A stretch of 64,000 nt of DNA, taken from assembly GCA_035529935.1 (NCBI GenBank), contig DATKVT010000169.1, positions 1-64,000 on the forward strand, read 5' to 3'. The translations under genes and the position numbers were made by a program. Below the pieces are notes generated by a model that saw nothing but the letters and a program-made list of their open reading frames with translations, was not told the origin of the DNA and ran no database searches. The stretch is from Williamwhitmania sp. (lineage in GTDB: Bacteria > Bacteroidota > Bacteroidia > Bacteroidales > Williamwhitmaniaceae). This document shows, one piece after another, positions 7,896 through 15,992 of the stretch (position 1 is the stretch's first letter; every line of letters begins with the position of its first letter).

Positions 7896-8600
7896 CTATA
7901 TGTACTTTTTCTTCGATTGTGTAATCACGAAATCCTTCAAATAAAAGGGTTCAAAGTAGGCAGTGTCAACAAAATTGGAGGATTTAAATGCTTCCAGTGA
8001 GGGCAATACCATATTTTTTGCCGAGGAAAAATTATCCTCAAGAAAAATGGCGTTGGCGTGCGAAATAACCGCACGACACTTTGCAGCACCATTTCCAAAG
8101 AATACCACCCTGCTCTTTTCCAAAATTGAGGTAAAAGTAGATTCGTCCACAATTGTGGCCTTTACCGATTCAACAACCGCCAGTTGGCTGGAGTATAGCG
8201 CCGAATAGACCTCCATTCGTCGGGCATCAATCATGGGGCAAAACACCATGCCTTCAATGTCGTCTCCCCTCTCTTTAAGTGCACCGATGGCTCCAAAAGT
8301 CATAGCCTGCAAACTGTCGACTGCAATTAATGGCAAGTTCTGAGCAAAGCAAATTCCCTTTGCTGTGGATACACCAATCCTGAGACCCGTATACGAACCA
8401 GGCCCCTTGCTAACTGCCACGGCGCTCAAGTTCTTTGGAGAAATGTTGACCTCCTTCAATATCTCATCAATAAACACGGCTAGCGTAGAGGCATGAGAAC
8501 GGCCCTCGCTATTTTCTCGACAACACAAAAGCTGCCCTTCGTTAAAAAGGGCAGCAGAGCACACATCGGTGCTAGTTTCCAGCATAAGAATTAATGCCAT
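7896..8600 (-). CDS. tsaB: tRNA threonylcarbamoyladenosine biosynthesis protein TsaB
   Basis: TsaB is the inactive Kae1-like partner of TsaD. With TsaE it forms the complex that puts the threonylcarbamoyl group on A37 of ANN-decoding tRNAs. The ASKHA fold start ('LILMLETSTDVCSAAL') and the family signature KGPGSYTGLRIG (about residues 64-75) are plain, and 234 residues is the usual length. The start codon abuts the stop of the upstream membrane-fusion gene with no spacer, so it appears to be the last gene of the efflux-type operon. That coupling looks positional rather than functional. Confidence 0.95.
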   Translation of the reverse strand: MALILMLETSTDVCSAALFNEGQLLCCRENSEGRSHASTLAVFIDEILKEVNISPKNLSAVAVSKGPGSYTGLRIGVSTAKGICFAQNLPLIAVDSLQAMTFGAIGALKERGDDIEGMVFCPMIDARRMEVYSALYSSQLAVVESVKATIVDESTFTSILEKSRVVFFGNGAAKCRAVISHANAIFLEDNFSSAKNMVLPSLEAFKSSNFVDTAYFEPFYLKDFVITQSKKKYI

Positions 8601-9938
8601 CTATTTCATTTTATCAAACAGCTTGTCTTTAGGAACAATCTGCACAAGAACAGAATCTTTCAACCGGCGCGAAATTACACTAAATGGCGCAACAACCACG
8701 TTCATAGAATCGGTAAGACCGCTTGTTACTTCAATGTAGCTGTCATCCTGAATTCCGGTAGTAACAGGTATCTGCTTAATTTTGTTAGTCGACATTACCG
8801 CATACACTATCTCCTGTGGTTTGTCTGTTTCGGGCTTAATAGTCTTGGTCTTCTGGTTGCTATTGTCATTGTTATTCGAAGCGGTTTCGTCATCACTGGC
8901 ACTTCCGTTATCCATTTTTGAACTATCGATCTTCACGCTAACAGCCTGAATGGGTACTGAAAGCACATTTACCTTACGCTCAGTTTGAATATCAACAGTG
9001 GCTGACATTCCTGGACGAAATGGGTTGGTGATACCCTTCTTCAGCAAATCGGCGTACGATTCTTCGAGAAGCAAAATTCGAACCTCAAAGCTGGTAACCT
9101 GATCCGATGAAGTTCCCTGAACGCTGGCAGAGTTGGCAATTTGAGTTACAATACCACGAAATTTTCTATCCATATAGGCATCCACCTCAACAAGTGCTGT
9201 ATCTTTTAACCTAACCCGAATAATATCGTTTTCGTTAACGTCTACCCGAACCTCCATGTTGCTGAGGTTGGCCAAACGCATCAGCTCTGTTCCAGCCATC
9301 TGTGCTGTTCCTACCACGCGCTCGCCCTTTTCAACGTTGAGCTTCGAAATAGTTCCCGATACAGGAGCATAAATGGTGGTCTTTGATAGGCTTTCTCTTG
9401 CTTCACGGAGCGATGCTGCTGCACTACTTACACTATACTTTGCTGCTTGTTGGTCTCCTTGGGCAACCTTATATTGTGCCTCAGCCGTTTCATAATCGGA
9501 TTGAGAAATGGCCTTCTGTTTAAAAAGATCCTGGTTCCTATTATAGGACAACTTCGCTTGCTGAAGCTGAGCATCGGCCTGCACGAACCTTGCATTAGCA
9601 GAGTTCAACGCAGCTTCGGCGCGCTCCAAGCCGCTGATATAAATATCGGGCTTAATCTTAAGAAGAAGCTGGCCTCTGGTAACCTTATCGCCCTCCTTAA
9701 CAGGCAACTCAACAATTTCGCCAGAAACATCAGGGCTAATCTTAACCTCGGTAACTGGTTGAATTTTACCGTTTGCAGTTATTGTTTCCACAATGGTTCT
9801 ATAGGTTGGCTTTTCAACTGCCACCTTTATGGCATCCTCCTTGCCTATCCATCCAGCATATTTACCAACAATGATAAACACCACAATGACAGCAACTCCT
9901 ATCAATGCATATTTGAGGGTGTGGTTCTTCTTTTTCAT
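8601..9938 (-). CDS. Periplasmic adaptor (membrane fusion protein), MacA/HlyD type
   Basis: This 445-residue adaptor bridges an inner-membrane pump and TolC. It has an N-terminal membrane anchor (about 9-27), a lipoyl half-motif ('VSGEIVELPVKEGDKV', about 68-84), and a long alpha-hairpin (about 100-180, alanine/glutamine-rich). The second lipoyl half is at 'APVSGTISKLNVEKGERV' (about 190-208), followed by beta-barrel domains. An unusual Ser/Asp/Asn-rich low-complexity insert lies at about residues 345-372. It is downstream of the TolC-family gene (gap 40) and upstream of tsaB (gap 0). In Bacteroidota this adaptor is normally followed by MacB-type ABC genes. Here they are missing, so it must pair with a pump encoded elsewhere. 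Confidence 0.9.
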   Translation of the reverse strand: MKKKNHTLKYALIGVAVIVVFIIVGKYAGWIGKEDAIKVAVEKPTYRTIVETITANGKIQPVTEVKISPDVSGEIVELPVKEGDKVTRGQLLLKIKPDIYISGLERAEAALNSANARFVQADAQLQQAKLSYNRNQDLFKQKAISQSDYETAEAQYKVAQGDQQAAKYSVSSAAASLREARESLSKTTIYAPVSGTISKLNVEKGERVVGTAQMAGTELMRLANLSNMEVRVDVNENDIIRVRLKDTALVEVDAYMDRKFRGIVTQIANSASVQGTSSDQVTSFEVRILLLEESYADLLKKGITNPFRPGMSATVDIQTERKVNVLSVPIQAVSVKIDSSKMDNGSASDDETASNNNDNSNQKTKTIKPETDKPQEIVYAVMSTNKIKQIPVTTGIQDDSYIEVTSGLTDSMNVVVAPFSVISRRLKDSVLVQIVPKDKLFDKMK

Positions 9939-9978
9939 TAGAAAATATTTTAATGTTTATTATTTTAAAGTTATGGGG

Positions 9979-11379
9979 CTAAAGCTTAATGGGCATTCCT
10001 CGGTAAAAGTCCAGTATTTTAGTTTTAAAAATATACTCATACTTTGCCTGAAGCAGGTCGGATTGAGCCTTGGTAAGCTTACTCTTTGCAGTGTTGTAGT
10101 CGATGGAGTTGATTAATCCCAAGTTGAACCTATTCTGAGTGTAGTTATATGATTCCTGCATGGTAGCTACCGACTTCTTGGTAGAAACATAGCGGCGATA
10201 GGATGCAACTGCATCAGCATAGGCCTGCTGTATATTCTTGAAAAGTGTATTTTTTTCAATATCCAGATTAATCTTGGCTCTTTGAAAATTAGCAGTAGCG
10301 CTACTGGTATTGTAATGGTTCGAAAATCCAGAAAAAATTGGAATGCTCAAATTCAGATAAACGCCCAAGTTGGCGTTATCCTTCATCTGGTTAAAGAATG
10401 GATACTTTTCAGTTATTGGCACACCGTTCACCAGCTTTACTTGTTCCCTGACATCCGAGTAGCTGGAGCCATAGGAAACATTTAATGATAGCTGAGGATA
10501 ATAACCACCCTTGGCAATATCGATGGATTTTTGCGCACTTTCAACTCGAAACTCCGCCGACTTTATTTCCGGCATGCTTTTTTCTGCAATCGGGTAAATA
10601 TCTTGTGATTGAACGTTTACGGAAACGATGAGAACTGAATCAAGATTTGGAGCACTAACTTCAATTACGCTGTCCCGTAAATCCAAATATTGCGTAAGGG
10701 TTAACTTGGACATGTAGAGATTGTTTTGCGCATCAACCAGCTGCAACTCTTCCGATGCTTCCTGTGCCTGAACATCGAGAAGGTTCCCAATAACAACCTT
10801 ACCGGCATCAACCAACTTTTTTGTTTGATCTACCTGCAACTTGGTAAGTGATAGCTGGTCATCTGCAACCTTTGTCAGCTCCTGATTAAACAATATTTGT
10901 AGATAGGCTGCAGCGATATTGAGCGAAATGTCGTTTTTCAACTTTTCAAAATCTTGCAGCCCGGCCATCAGGTCAAGGTTGTTTTTTTTGATGCTATTTT
11001 GTTTTTGAAAACCAGCAAAAAGAATCATGCTACCAGAAAGGGAAGCATTGGTATATTTTACTGTTTGATTCGAAAACTGATAGGTTGTTTGATCGAGCGC
11101 GCGACCATTGCTTACACTCTGTGTACCGCCAACATCAATCGATGGGAGCAACCCATAGCGAGAAGCATTCAAGGTATTCTTCTGAACCGTTAAACCTTCC
11201 GCCTGACTTTTTATGGAAAGGTTGTTCTCAAGTGCATAGCTGATGCATTTCTGCAAGCTCCATGTTGTTGTTGTCGGTTGAAGGCTATCAATTTTCTCTT
11301 GGCTGAATGAAGTTAGCGAAAGTAGCAGCATTGTTGTGACCAACATGCCTGCTTTGAACGCAAAAAATTGTAATCGCAT
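9979..11379 (-). CDS. TolC-family outer-membrane efflux protein
   Basis: This 466-residue outer-membrane channel has a signal peptide (about 1-27, ending SFSQ) and two OEP repeats rich in long helices. Family features are visible: 'SLQKCISYALENNLSIKSQ' near the N-terminus and the second-half equivalent 'QQAYADAVASYRRYV'. A trimer of such proteins forms the exit duct for drug, metal or type I substrates. It is the first gene of the tolC-adaptor-tsaB transcription unit, and its 5' flank is a 370-base divergent gap. Confidence 0.92.
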   Translation of the reverse strand: MRLQFFAFKAGMLVTTMLLLSLTSFSQEKIDSLQPTTTTWSLQKCISYALENNLSIKSQAEGLTVQKNTLNASRYGLLPSIDVGGTQSVSNGRALDQTTYQFSNQTVKYTNASLSGSMILFAGFQKQNSIKKNNLDLMAGLQDFEKLKNDISLNIAAAYLQILFNQELTKVADDQLSLTKLQVDQTKKLVDAGKVVIGNLLDVQAQEASEELQLVDAQNNLYMSKLTLTQYLDLRDSVIEVSAPNLDSVLIVSVNVQSQDIYPIAEKSMPEIKSAEFRVESAQKSIDIAKGGYYPQLSLNVSYGSSYSDVREQVKLVNGVPITEKYPFFNQMKDNANLGVYLNLSIPIFSGFSNHYNTSSATANFQRAKINLDIEKNTLFKNIQQAYADAVASYRRYVSTKKSVATMQESYNYTQNRFNLGLINSIDYNTAKSKLTKAQSDLLQAKYEYIFKTKILDFYRGMPIKL

Positions 11380-11752
11380 AGCAAATATTTTCAGGTAAAA
11401 ATCAGTTTTTTAGACAGGAGTTCATCCTGTTAGTTTAATTACAAAGCCAAAGGCATCGTTATGAACAACGCACTAAAAACAGATTTGATGCATATAAAGG
11501 TATAAAAACATTGCAAAACAACAGGATGTTGAGACAAAGGAAGTGTGCAATTGAGAATTTATTGCGCAATAAAATGTCAATCATCGTCCTGTATTATAAG
11601 ATGTTAAACTAAGCACTTCAATATTTCATAACGGTGAATTAATATTAATAATTAGTGTTGCCAAATGCGAGGTGTTTTTGAAAAATGATTTCGCTGGGCA
11701 TTTTAAAAAATAGTAGTAAGTTTACCCTTCTAGTTCGCCAAATTTTACGCTT
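11380..11752. other. Divergent intergenic gap, tolC / sensor
   Basis: AT-rich region of 373 bases between two divergent genes. No small gene is evident. TAAGTTTA at about 11717-11724 is a weak -7 candidate for the sensor gene; no consensus promoter is clear for the tolC side. Confidence 0.35.
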
Positions 11753-14059
11753 ATGGTTTTCAAACTTAAAATTCGACAGAAAATACAACTCTTTATCCTG
11801 TCAACAGTAATCGCAATATTTATTGTAACTATTGGATATATAAGCCTTTCGGCTCGTCGAATGGCGACCTCAAGTGCAACAGCTCTTACCGATGCCCGAG
11901 CCGAGGAATCCGCGTTGAACATAGAGGGCAAGCTCAATGCAGAGATGTCCATTGTTCGGACCTTCTCGCAAGCATTTTTGGAGTATCACCAACTCACAAG
12001 CGCTGAAAGGAAAAGCCTTTACTCCCAAATGTATCTTCGGGTACTTGAAAAAAATCCGCAAATTGACGCTATTTGGGACAGCTGGGAGTTGAGCAATCTC
12101 GATCCCACATGGACCAAACCCTATGGAAGAGAGTTCTTTCTCTGCTGGCGAGAGGACGGCGAAATAAAAACAAAAGCGGAAATACGCAGCCTTACGGGTG
12201 ATCCACCTCATTACGCTGCCATGAAGGCGGCAGGGGTAGAAAATATTGCAGAGCCATATATCTCCGAAGTCCAAAAAGGCGGACTAATGACCACCCTCGT
12301 TTCCCCCATGTTTGAGAAGGGAAAATATATCGGGCTCATCGGAATTGACCTTCTGCTTACAAGATTTCAGGAATACGTAAACCAAATTAAGCCTTTCGAA
12401 AACAGCTATGCATTTATGGTTTCCGCCAAGGGTATGTATATTGCTTTTCCTGATACTTCCTATATTGGAAAAAATATTAATGATTTTGCTTTCAGCAAAA
12501 AGCTGAATGAAAAATACAAATTACTGGATAAGATACAGAAAGGAGAAAACTTCAACTTAACAGTTAAAAATGAGAATGGCGAGGAGTATTACTATTCAGT
12601 TTCACCCATAAATGTTGGTCAAACAGGGACTCCTTGGGCCCTTGCCATTGCCGTTCCCATGAAGGCAATGCTAAGCCAAGCCAACCATGCATACAACGTC
12701 TCTATCATTACAGGAATCATTGGATTGCTTATTCTGATATTGGTAATATTCCTCCTTTCCAACAGCATAACCTCCCCAATTAGCATGGTAACTAAAAGTT
12801 TAGGTCTTATGTCAACTGGCAAAGTCGATAGAACCATGCGGCAAAACTTTAAGACTGGCGATGAGATTGATGATATGACAAAGGCGCTTAACATATCCAT
12901 AGACGGTTTGGTGGATAAGGCCGAATTTGCCCTTGAAATTGGGCAGGGAAACTTAAATGTAGACCTTAACCTGCTTAGCAACGATGATATTTTGGGCAAA
13001 GCCTTGCTGAACATGCGCGATAGCCTCCTCAAGGCAGAGAAGGATGAAGAGGAAAGGAAATCAGAGGAGGCGAAAGTTCAGTGGGCAAATAAGGGCCTTG
13101 CCTCATTTACTGAGATTCTCCGCCAAAGCAACGAGACAATGGAGGTGCTTGCTGACAATATTTTAAAGCACCTTGTTCGTTACCTCAATGCCATCCAGGG
13201 TGGTGTCTTTATTAAAAATGACGACAATAGCCATAATATCCAATACGATCTGGTAGCCGCTTTCGCCTTCGACCGCAAAAAATATCTTACCAAATCGTAC
13301 GAGGAGGCTGAAGGGCTGGTTGGTGCCTGTGCTGCCGAAAAAGCCACCATATACCTAACCGAAATACCACAAAACTATATTGAAGTTACCAGTGGCCTTG
13401 GCGATGCAAACCCTAACGTTCTTCTACTTGTGCCACTAAAAGTTGAAGATACCATTCTTGGTGTAATTGAGATTGCCTCGTTCTACAAGATGCAAAAGCA
13501 CGAAATTGAATTCGTAGAAAAGATAGCCCAAAACATCGGCTCCACCATTCAAACAGTGCGCATCAACGAAAAAACGAAGAAGCTGCTAGAGCAATCGCAG
13601 CAGCAAGCCGAAATTATGGCCGCACAGGAGGAGGAGATGCGCCAAAACATGGAAGAACTGCAAGCCACACAGGAGGAGTCGGCACGAAAAGGCGCCGAAA
13701 TGGAGGGCCTTGTTAATGCGTTAAATGCCTCCAGCTACGTGGCGGAGTATGACCCACACGGCAATGTTATTAATGTTAACGATGCATTTGCCAACTTGCT
13801 CGGATCCTCAAGAGAGGAAGTTATTGGAACACACCATATTGACGGTATCGACATGGCCTCTTTCGTTGACCAAAGCTATGAGGAGTTCTGGAACGATTTG
13901 CTGCGAGGCAAAATAAAAAAGCACACAACCCACCTTAAAATGCACGGTAAAAGCATTGTGCTTTTAGAAACCTACACTCCGATTGTAAACGAACACGGGG
14001 AAGTTTCTAAAATACTGAAGATATCAACAGACGTTACCGATATTCATTCGTCAAGGTGA
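11753..14059 (+). CDS. Membrane sensor, dCache-HAMP-GAF-PAS, without an output domain
   Basis: This 768-residue receptor has a membrane segment at about 12-32, a double-Cache periplasmic sensor (about 40-310), and a second membrane segment (about 318-340). HAMP ('SITSPISMVTKSL', about 342-395) follows, then a GAF domain (about 450-595), a Glu/Gln-rich coiled coil (about 605-645, 'QAEIMAAQEEEMRQNMEELQ') and a C-terminal PAS (about 650-765). It then stops: there is no histidine kinase, methyl-accepting, GGDEF or phosphatase domain. No kinase or regulator lies beside it, so it must signal through a partner protein or by protein-protein contact. The frame is open to a normal stop and terminator, so this is not an obvious truncation. 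Confidence 0.85.
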   Translation: MVFKLKIRQKIQLFILSTVIAIFIVTIGYISLSARRMATSSATALTDARAEESALNIEGKLNAEMSIVRTFSQAFLEYHQLTSAERKSLYSQMYLRVLEKNPQIDAIWDSWELSNLDPTWTKPYGREFFLCWREDGEIKTKAEIRSLTGDPPHYAAMKAAGVENIAEPYISEVQKGGLMTTLVSPMFEKGKYIGLIGIDLLLTRFQEYVNQIKPFENSYAFMVSAKGMYIAFPDTSYIGKNINDFAFSKKLNEKYKLLDKIQKGENFNLTVKNENGEEYYYSVSPINVGQTGTPWALAIAVPMKAMLSQANHAYNVSIITGIIGLLILILVIFLLSNSITSPISMVTKSLGLMSTGKVDRTMRQNFKTGDEIDDMTKALNISIDGLVDKAEFALEIGQGNLNVDLNLLSNDDILGKALLNMRDSLLKAEKDEEERKSEEAKVQWANKGLASFTEILRQSNETMEVLADNILKHLVRYLNAIQGGVFIKNDDNSHNIQYDLVAAFAFDRKKYLTKSYEEAEGLVGACAAEKATIYLTEIPQNYIEVTSGLGDANPNVLLLVPLKVEDTILGVIEIASFYKMQKHEIEFVEKIAQNIGSTIQTVRINEKTKKLLEQSQQQAEIMAAQEEEMRQNMEELQATQEESARKGAEMEGLVNALNASSYVAEYDPHGNVINVNDAFANLLGSSREEVIGTHHIDGIDMASFVDQSYEEFWNDLLRGKIKKHTTHLKMHGKSIVLLETYTPIVNEHGEVSKILKISTDVTDIHSSR

Positions 14060-14063
14060 AAAT

Positions 14064-14095
14064 AAAAATGGCCGCGCTTCTGCTGCCATTTTTTA
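14064..14095. terminator. Bidirectional terminator
   Basis: AAAAATGGC / GCCATTTTT perfect 9-bp arms lie between the convergent sensor and DUF2797 genes. The right arm runs into the DUF2797 stop codon. Confidence 0.8.
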
Positions 14096-14902
14096 TTCCG
14101 TTTCAAAAACGACTTCGTAACCGCTAAATGTTCTAAGGTTAATAACCTTTTGCCCATCAAACATAAGGTACTGTCCCCTAATTCCGGTCAAAATACCTTC
14201 CACCGTTTTATCTTTATCAAAGCTGGACGAAACGATCGATGTAGGATACTCCTCTACCGGATAACGAATTTCAAACACGTTGTTATTTGGAAGAAAAAAG
14301 GGAGCATGGTTAGCAGGAAAAAGGATTCGGGCTCGCTCTCGCTGCTCCATCAAGTCAATCCCTTCATGAACAACGCCTAGCAACATTTTTCGCCAATCAG
14401 TCTTATCCGAAAAATTGGCTTTTAAAGCAACCTCAAGCGTTCCGGCAAGGTACCTATTTGGCAACTCGGCTATACAAATGGCACTCGAAGCTCCTTGATC
14501 AATCCATCGAGTTGGCACCTGAGTCTTGCGAGTGACCCCAACTTTTAAGCCCCCTGAAAGTGCGAGATATACATAATGGGGCTGCAGGCAATGCGAGGTT
14601 GCCCACTCCATGCTACGCGCCACTCCTTCGTGTGCTCTACAGAGTTCCGGCCTTAAAATGCATGGCTCCGTTTCTGGGATCGAAATAAAGCAAGGATAGC
14701 AATACCCCTGTCCGTAACTTGTTATTGTAAGCCCCCCACAACTTAGGCACCGGATGGTTCCTGACCAAGAAATTTGAATATGTCGGCCTATTAGTGCATT
14801 CATCTCCACCCTTTTGCCACCAAGGAGCAAACCGTAGCGAACAACTGAACTGCTTTTCTCAATGGATACCTCCATTTTAACTAAACCACCGCTTACCTTC
14901 AT
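14093..14902 (-). CDS. DUF2797 family protein
   Basis: This is about 269 residues from the ATG at 14902. An upstream in-frame ATG at 14935 adds 11 residues, but the family normally begins 'MK.SG.L.KM', as seen here. A CLSCGG...CYPCF zinc-ribbon-like set of cysteines lies at about 53-72. A 'YVYLALSGGLKVGVTRKTQ' segment (about 115-133) followed by an arginine resembles the core of a GIY-YIG nuclease fold. Biochemical function of the family is not established. It is transcribed alone and divergently from the PspC operon. Confidence 0.8.
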   Translation of the reverse strand: MKVSGGLVKMEVSIEKSSSVVRYGLLLGGKRVEMNALIGRHIQISWSGTIRCLSCGGLTITSYGQGYCYPCFISIPETEPCILRPELCRAHEGVARSMEWATSHCLQPHYVYLALSGGLKVGVTRKTQVPTRWIDQGASSAICIAELPNRYLAGTLEVALKANFSDKTDWRKMLLGVVHEGIDLMEQRERARILFPANHAPFFLPNNNVFEIRYPVEEYPTSIVSSSFDKDKTVEGILTGIRGQYLMFDGQKVINLRTFSGYEVVFETE

Positions 14903-14986
14903 ACCCTTGTGTTTTCGGACAATATAGAAAAACATATCACACCTAATCGACTTCGTTCGTCAAAATAATTTCAAAATAACACTACC

Positions 14987-15054
14987 GTGTATTGCATAGT
15001 ATTTATTTTTGAATGTATATTTGCATAACATCTTACAGTGTATAACATAATATC
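14987..15054 (+). promoter_or_regulatory. Promoter and paired operator-like repeats of the PspC-PadR operon
   Basis: TATATTTG at 15016-15023 matches the Bacteroidota -7 element, with TTG at 14992-14994 as the -33 (spacer 21). Two 17-base direct repeats, GTGTATTGCATAGTATT (14987-15003) and GTGTATAACATAATATC (15038-15054), agree at 13 positions. One covers the -33 and the other sits just downstream of the expected transcription start. Their 51-bp spacing is close to five helical turns. They are good candidates for binding by the PadR protein encoded in the operon. Confidence 0.55.
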
Positions 15055-15062
15055 ATAAAACA

Positions 15063-15644
15063 ATGAAAAGCACAATCAACGTTAACATTGGAGGGCAGTC
15101 GTTTGTAGTTGACGAGGATGCCTACCACGTGCTTAGTACCTATCTTGAATCTTGGGAAATAAACCTTTCCAGCGATTCTGGAAAACGGGAAATTTTAGAT
15201 GACATGGAAGCACGTATTGCCGAGCTGTTTTTGGAGCGAGTAAAAATCCCTGGACAGGTGGTTACCCTATCGATAGTTGAAGAGGTAATAACCATTATGG
15301 GGAAGCCCGACCAAGCCGGCTCATTCGATGAGGGACATAGCACCTACACCGGTAAACCATATCGTCGGATGTATCGGGATCCCGATAACCGATTTCTAGG
15401 TGGCGTTTGCTCCGGTATGGGACTTTACTGGAGAGTCGATCCAATTATTTTCAGGCTACTTTTTATACTTGCCTTTTTCACCTTTTTCTCCGGTGTAATT
15501 CTCTACCTCTTACTTTGGATTGCAATTCCCAAGGCTGTTACCCCTGCCCAAAAGTTGGAAATGAGGGGAGAACCCATTACGGTTGAAAACATTAGAAGGG
15601 CAGTAGCCAATGAGTTCAATGAAATTTTTTCAAAAAAGCATTAA
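15063..15644 (+). CDS. PspC-domain membrane protein (short paralogue)
   Basis: This 193-residue protein has an N-terminal soluble region (about 1-90). A PspC domain follows (about 100-160), with the signature 'RMYRDPDNRFLGGVCSGMG', two closely spaced hydrophobic segments and 'LYLLLWIAIPKA'. A C-terminal helix 'VENIRRAVANEFNEI' completes it. PspC proteins sit in the inner membrane and take part in envelope stress sensing in other phyla. It is the first gene of a three-gene unit, 12 bases upstream of the PadR gene. Its N-terminus is clearly related to the larger PspC protein two genes on. Confidence 0.9.
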   Translation: MKSTINVNIGGQSFVVDEDAYHVLSTYLESWEINLSSDSGKREILDDMEARIAELFLERVKIPGQVVTLSIVEEVITIMGKPDQAGSFDEGHSTYTGKPYRRMYRDPDNRFLGGVCSGMGLYWRVDPIIFRLLFILAFFTFFSGVILYLLLWIAIPKAVTPAQKLEMRGEPITVENIRRAVANEFNEIFSKKH

Positions 15645-15656
15645 AAACGTAAAGCC

Positions 15657-15986
15657 ATGAACGCAGAAAACGTTAAGGCCCAAATGCGTAAAGGTGTTTT
15701 GGAGTATTGCATCCTTTCCATTCTTTCCAAACAGGATGCCTATGCAACCTCCATCATACAGCAGCTTAAAGAGGCCGAAATGATAGTAGTAGAAGGAACG
15801 CTTTATCCGCTCCTGACCCGTCAGAAAAACCAAGGGCTACTCAACTATCGATGGGAAGAGAGCACACAAGGGCCACCCCGCAAATACTACTCTCTCACCG
15901 ATAAGGGAAAATATTTTCTAGCGGACCTAGATTCCGCCTGGAGTGAGTTGGTCGAAACTGTCAAAAAAATCAGAGAAAACAAGTAG
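15657..15986 (+). CDS. PadR-family transcriptional regulator
   Basis: This 109-residue winged-helix repressor has typical PadR features: 'LEYCILSILSKQDAYATSIIQQL' (about 12-36), the wing 'VVEGTLYPLLTRQKNQGLL' (about 42-60) and the 'GPPRKYYSLTDKGK' segment (about 70-83). It lies between two PspC genes with gaps of 12 and 6 bases, so it is almost certainly co-transcribed and likely autoregulates the unit. PadR proteins respond to small hydrophobic or antimicrobial compounds in several systems; the ligand here is unknown. Confidence 0.92.
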   Translation: MNAENVKAQMRKGVLEYCILSILSKQDAYATSIIQQLKEAEMIVVEGTLYPLLTRQKNQGLLNYRWEESTQGPPRKYYSLTDKGKYFLADLDSAWSELVETVKKIRENK

Positions 15987-15992
15987 CAAACC

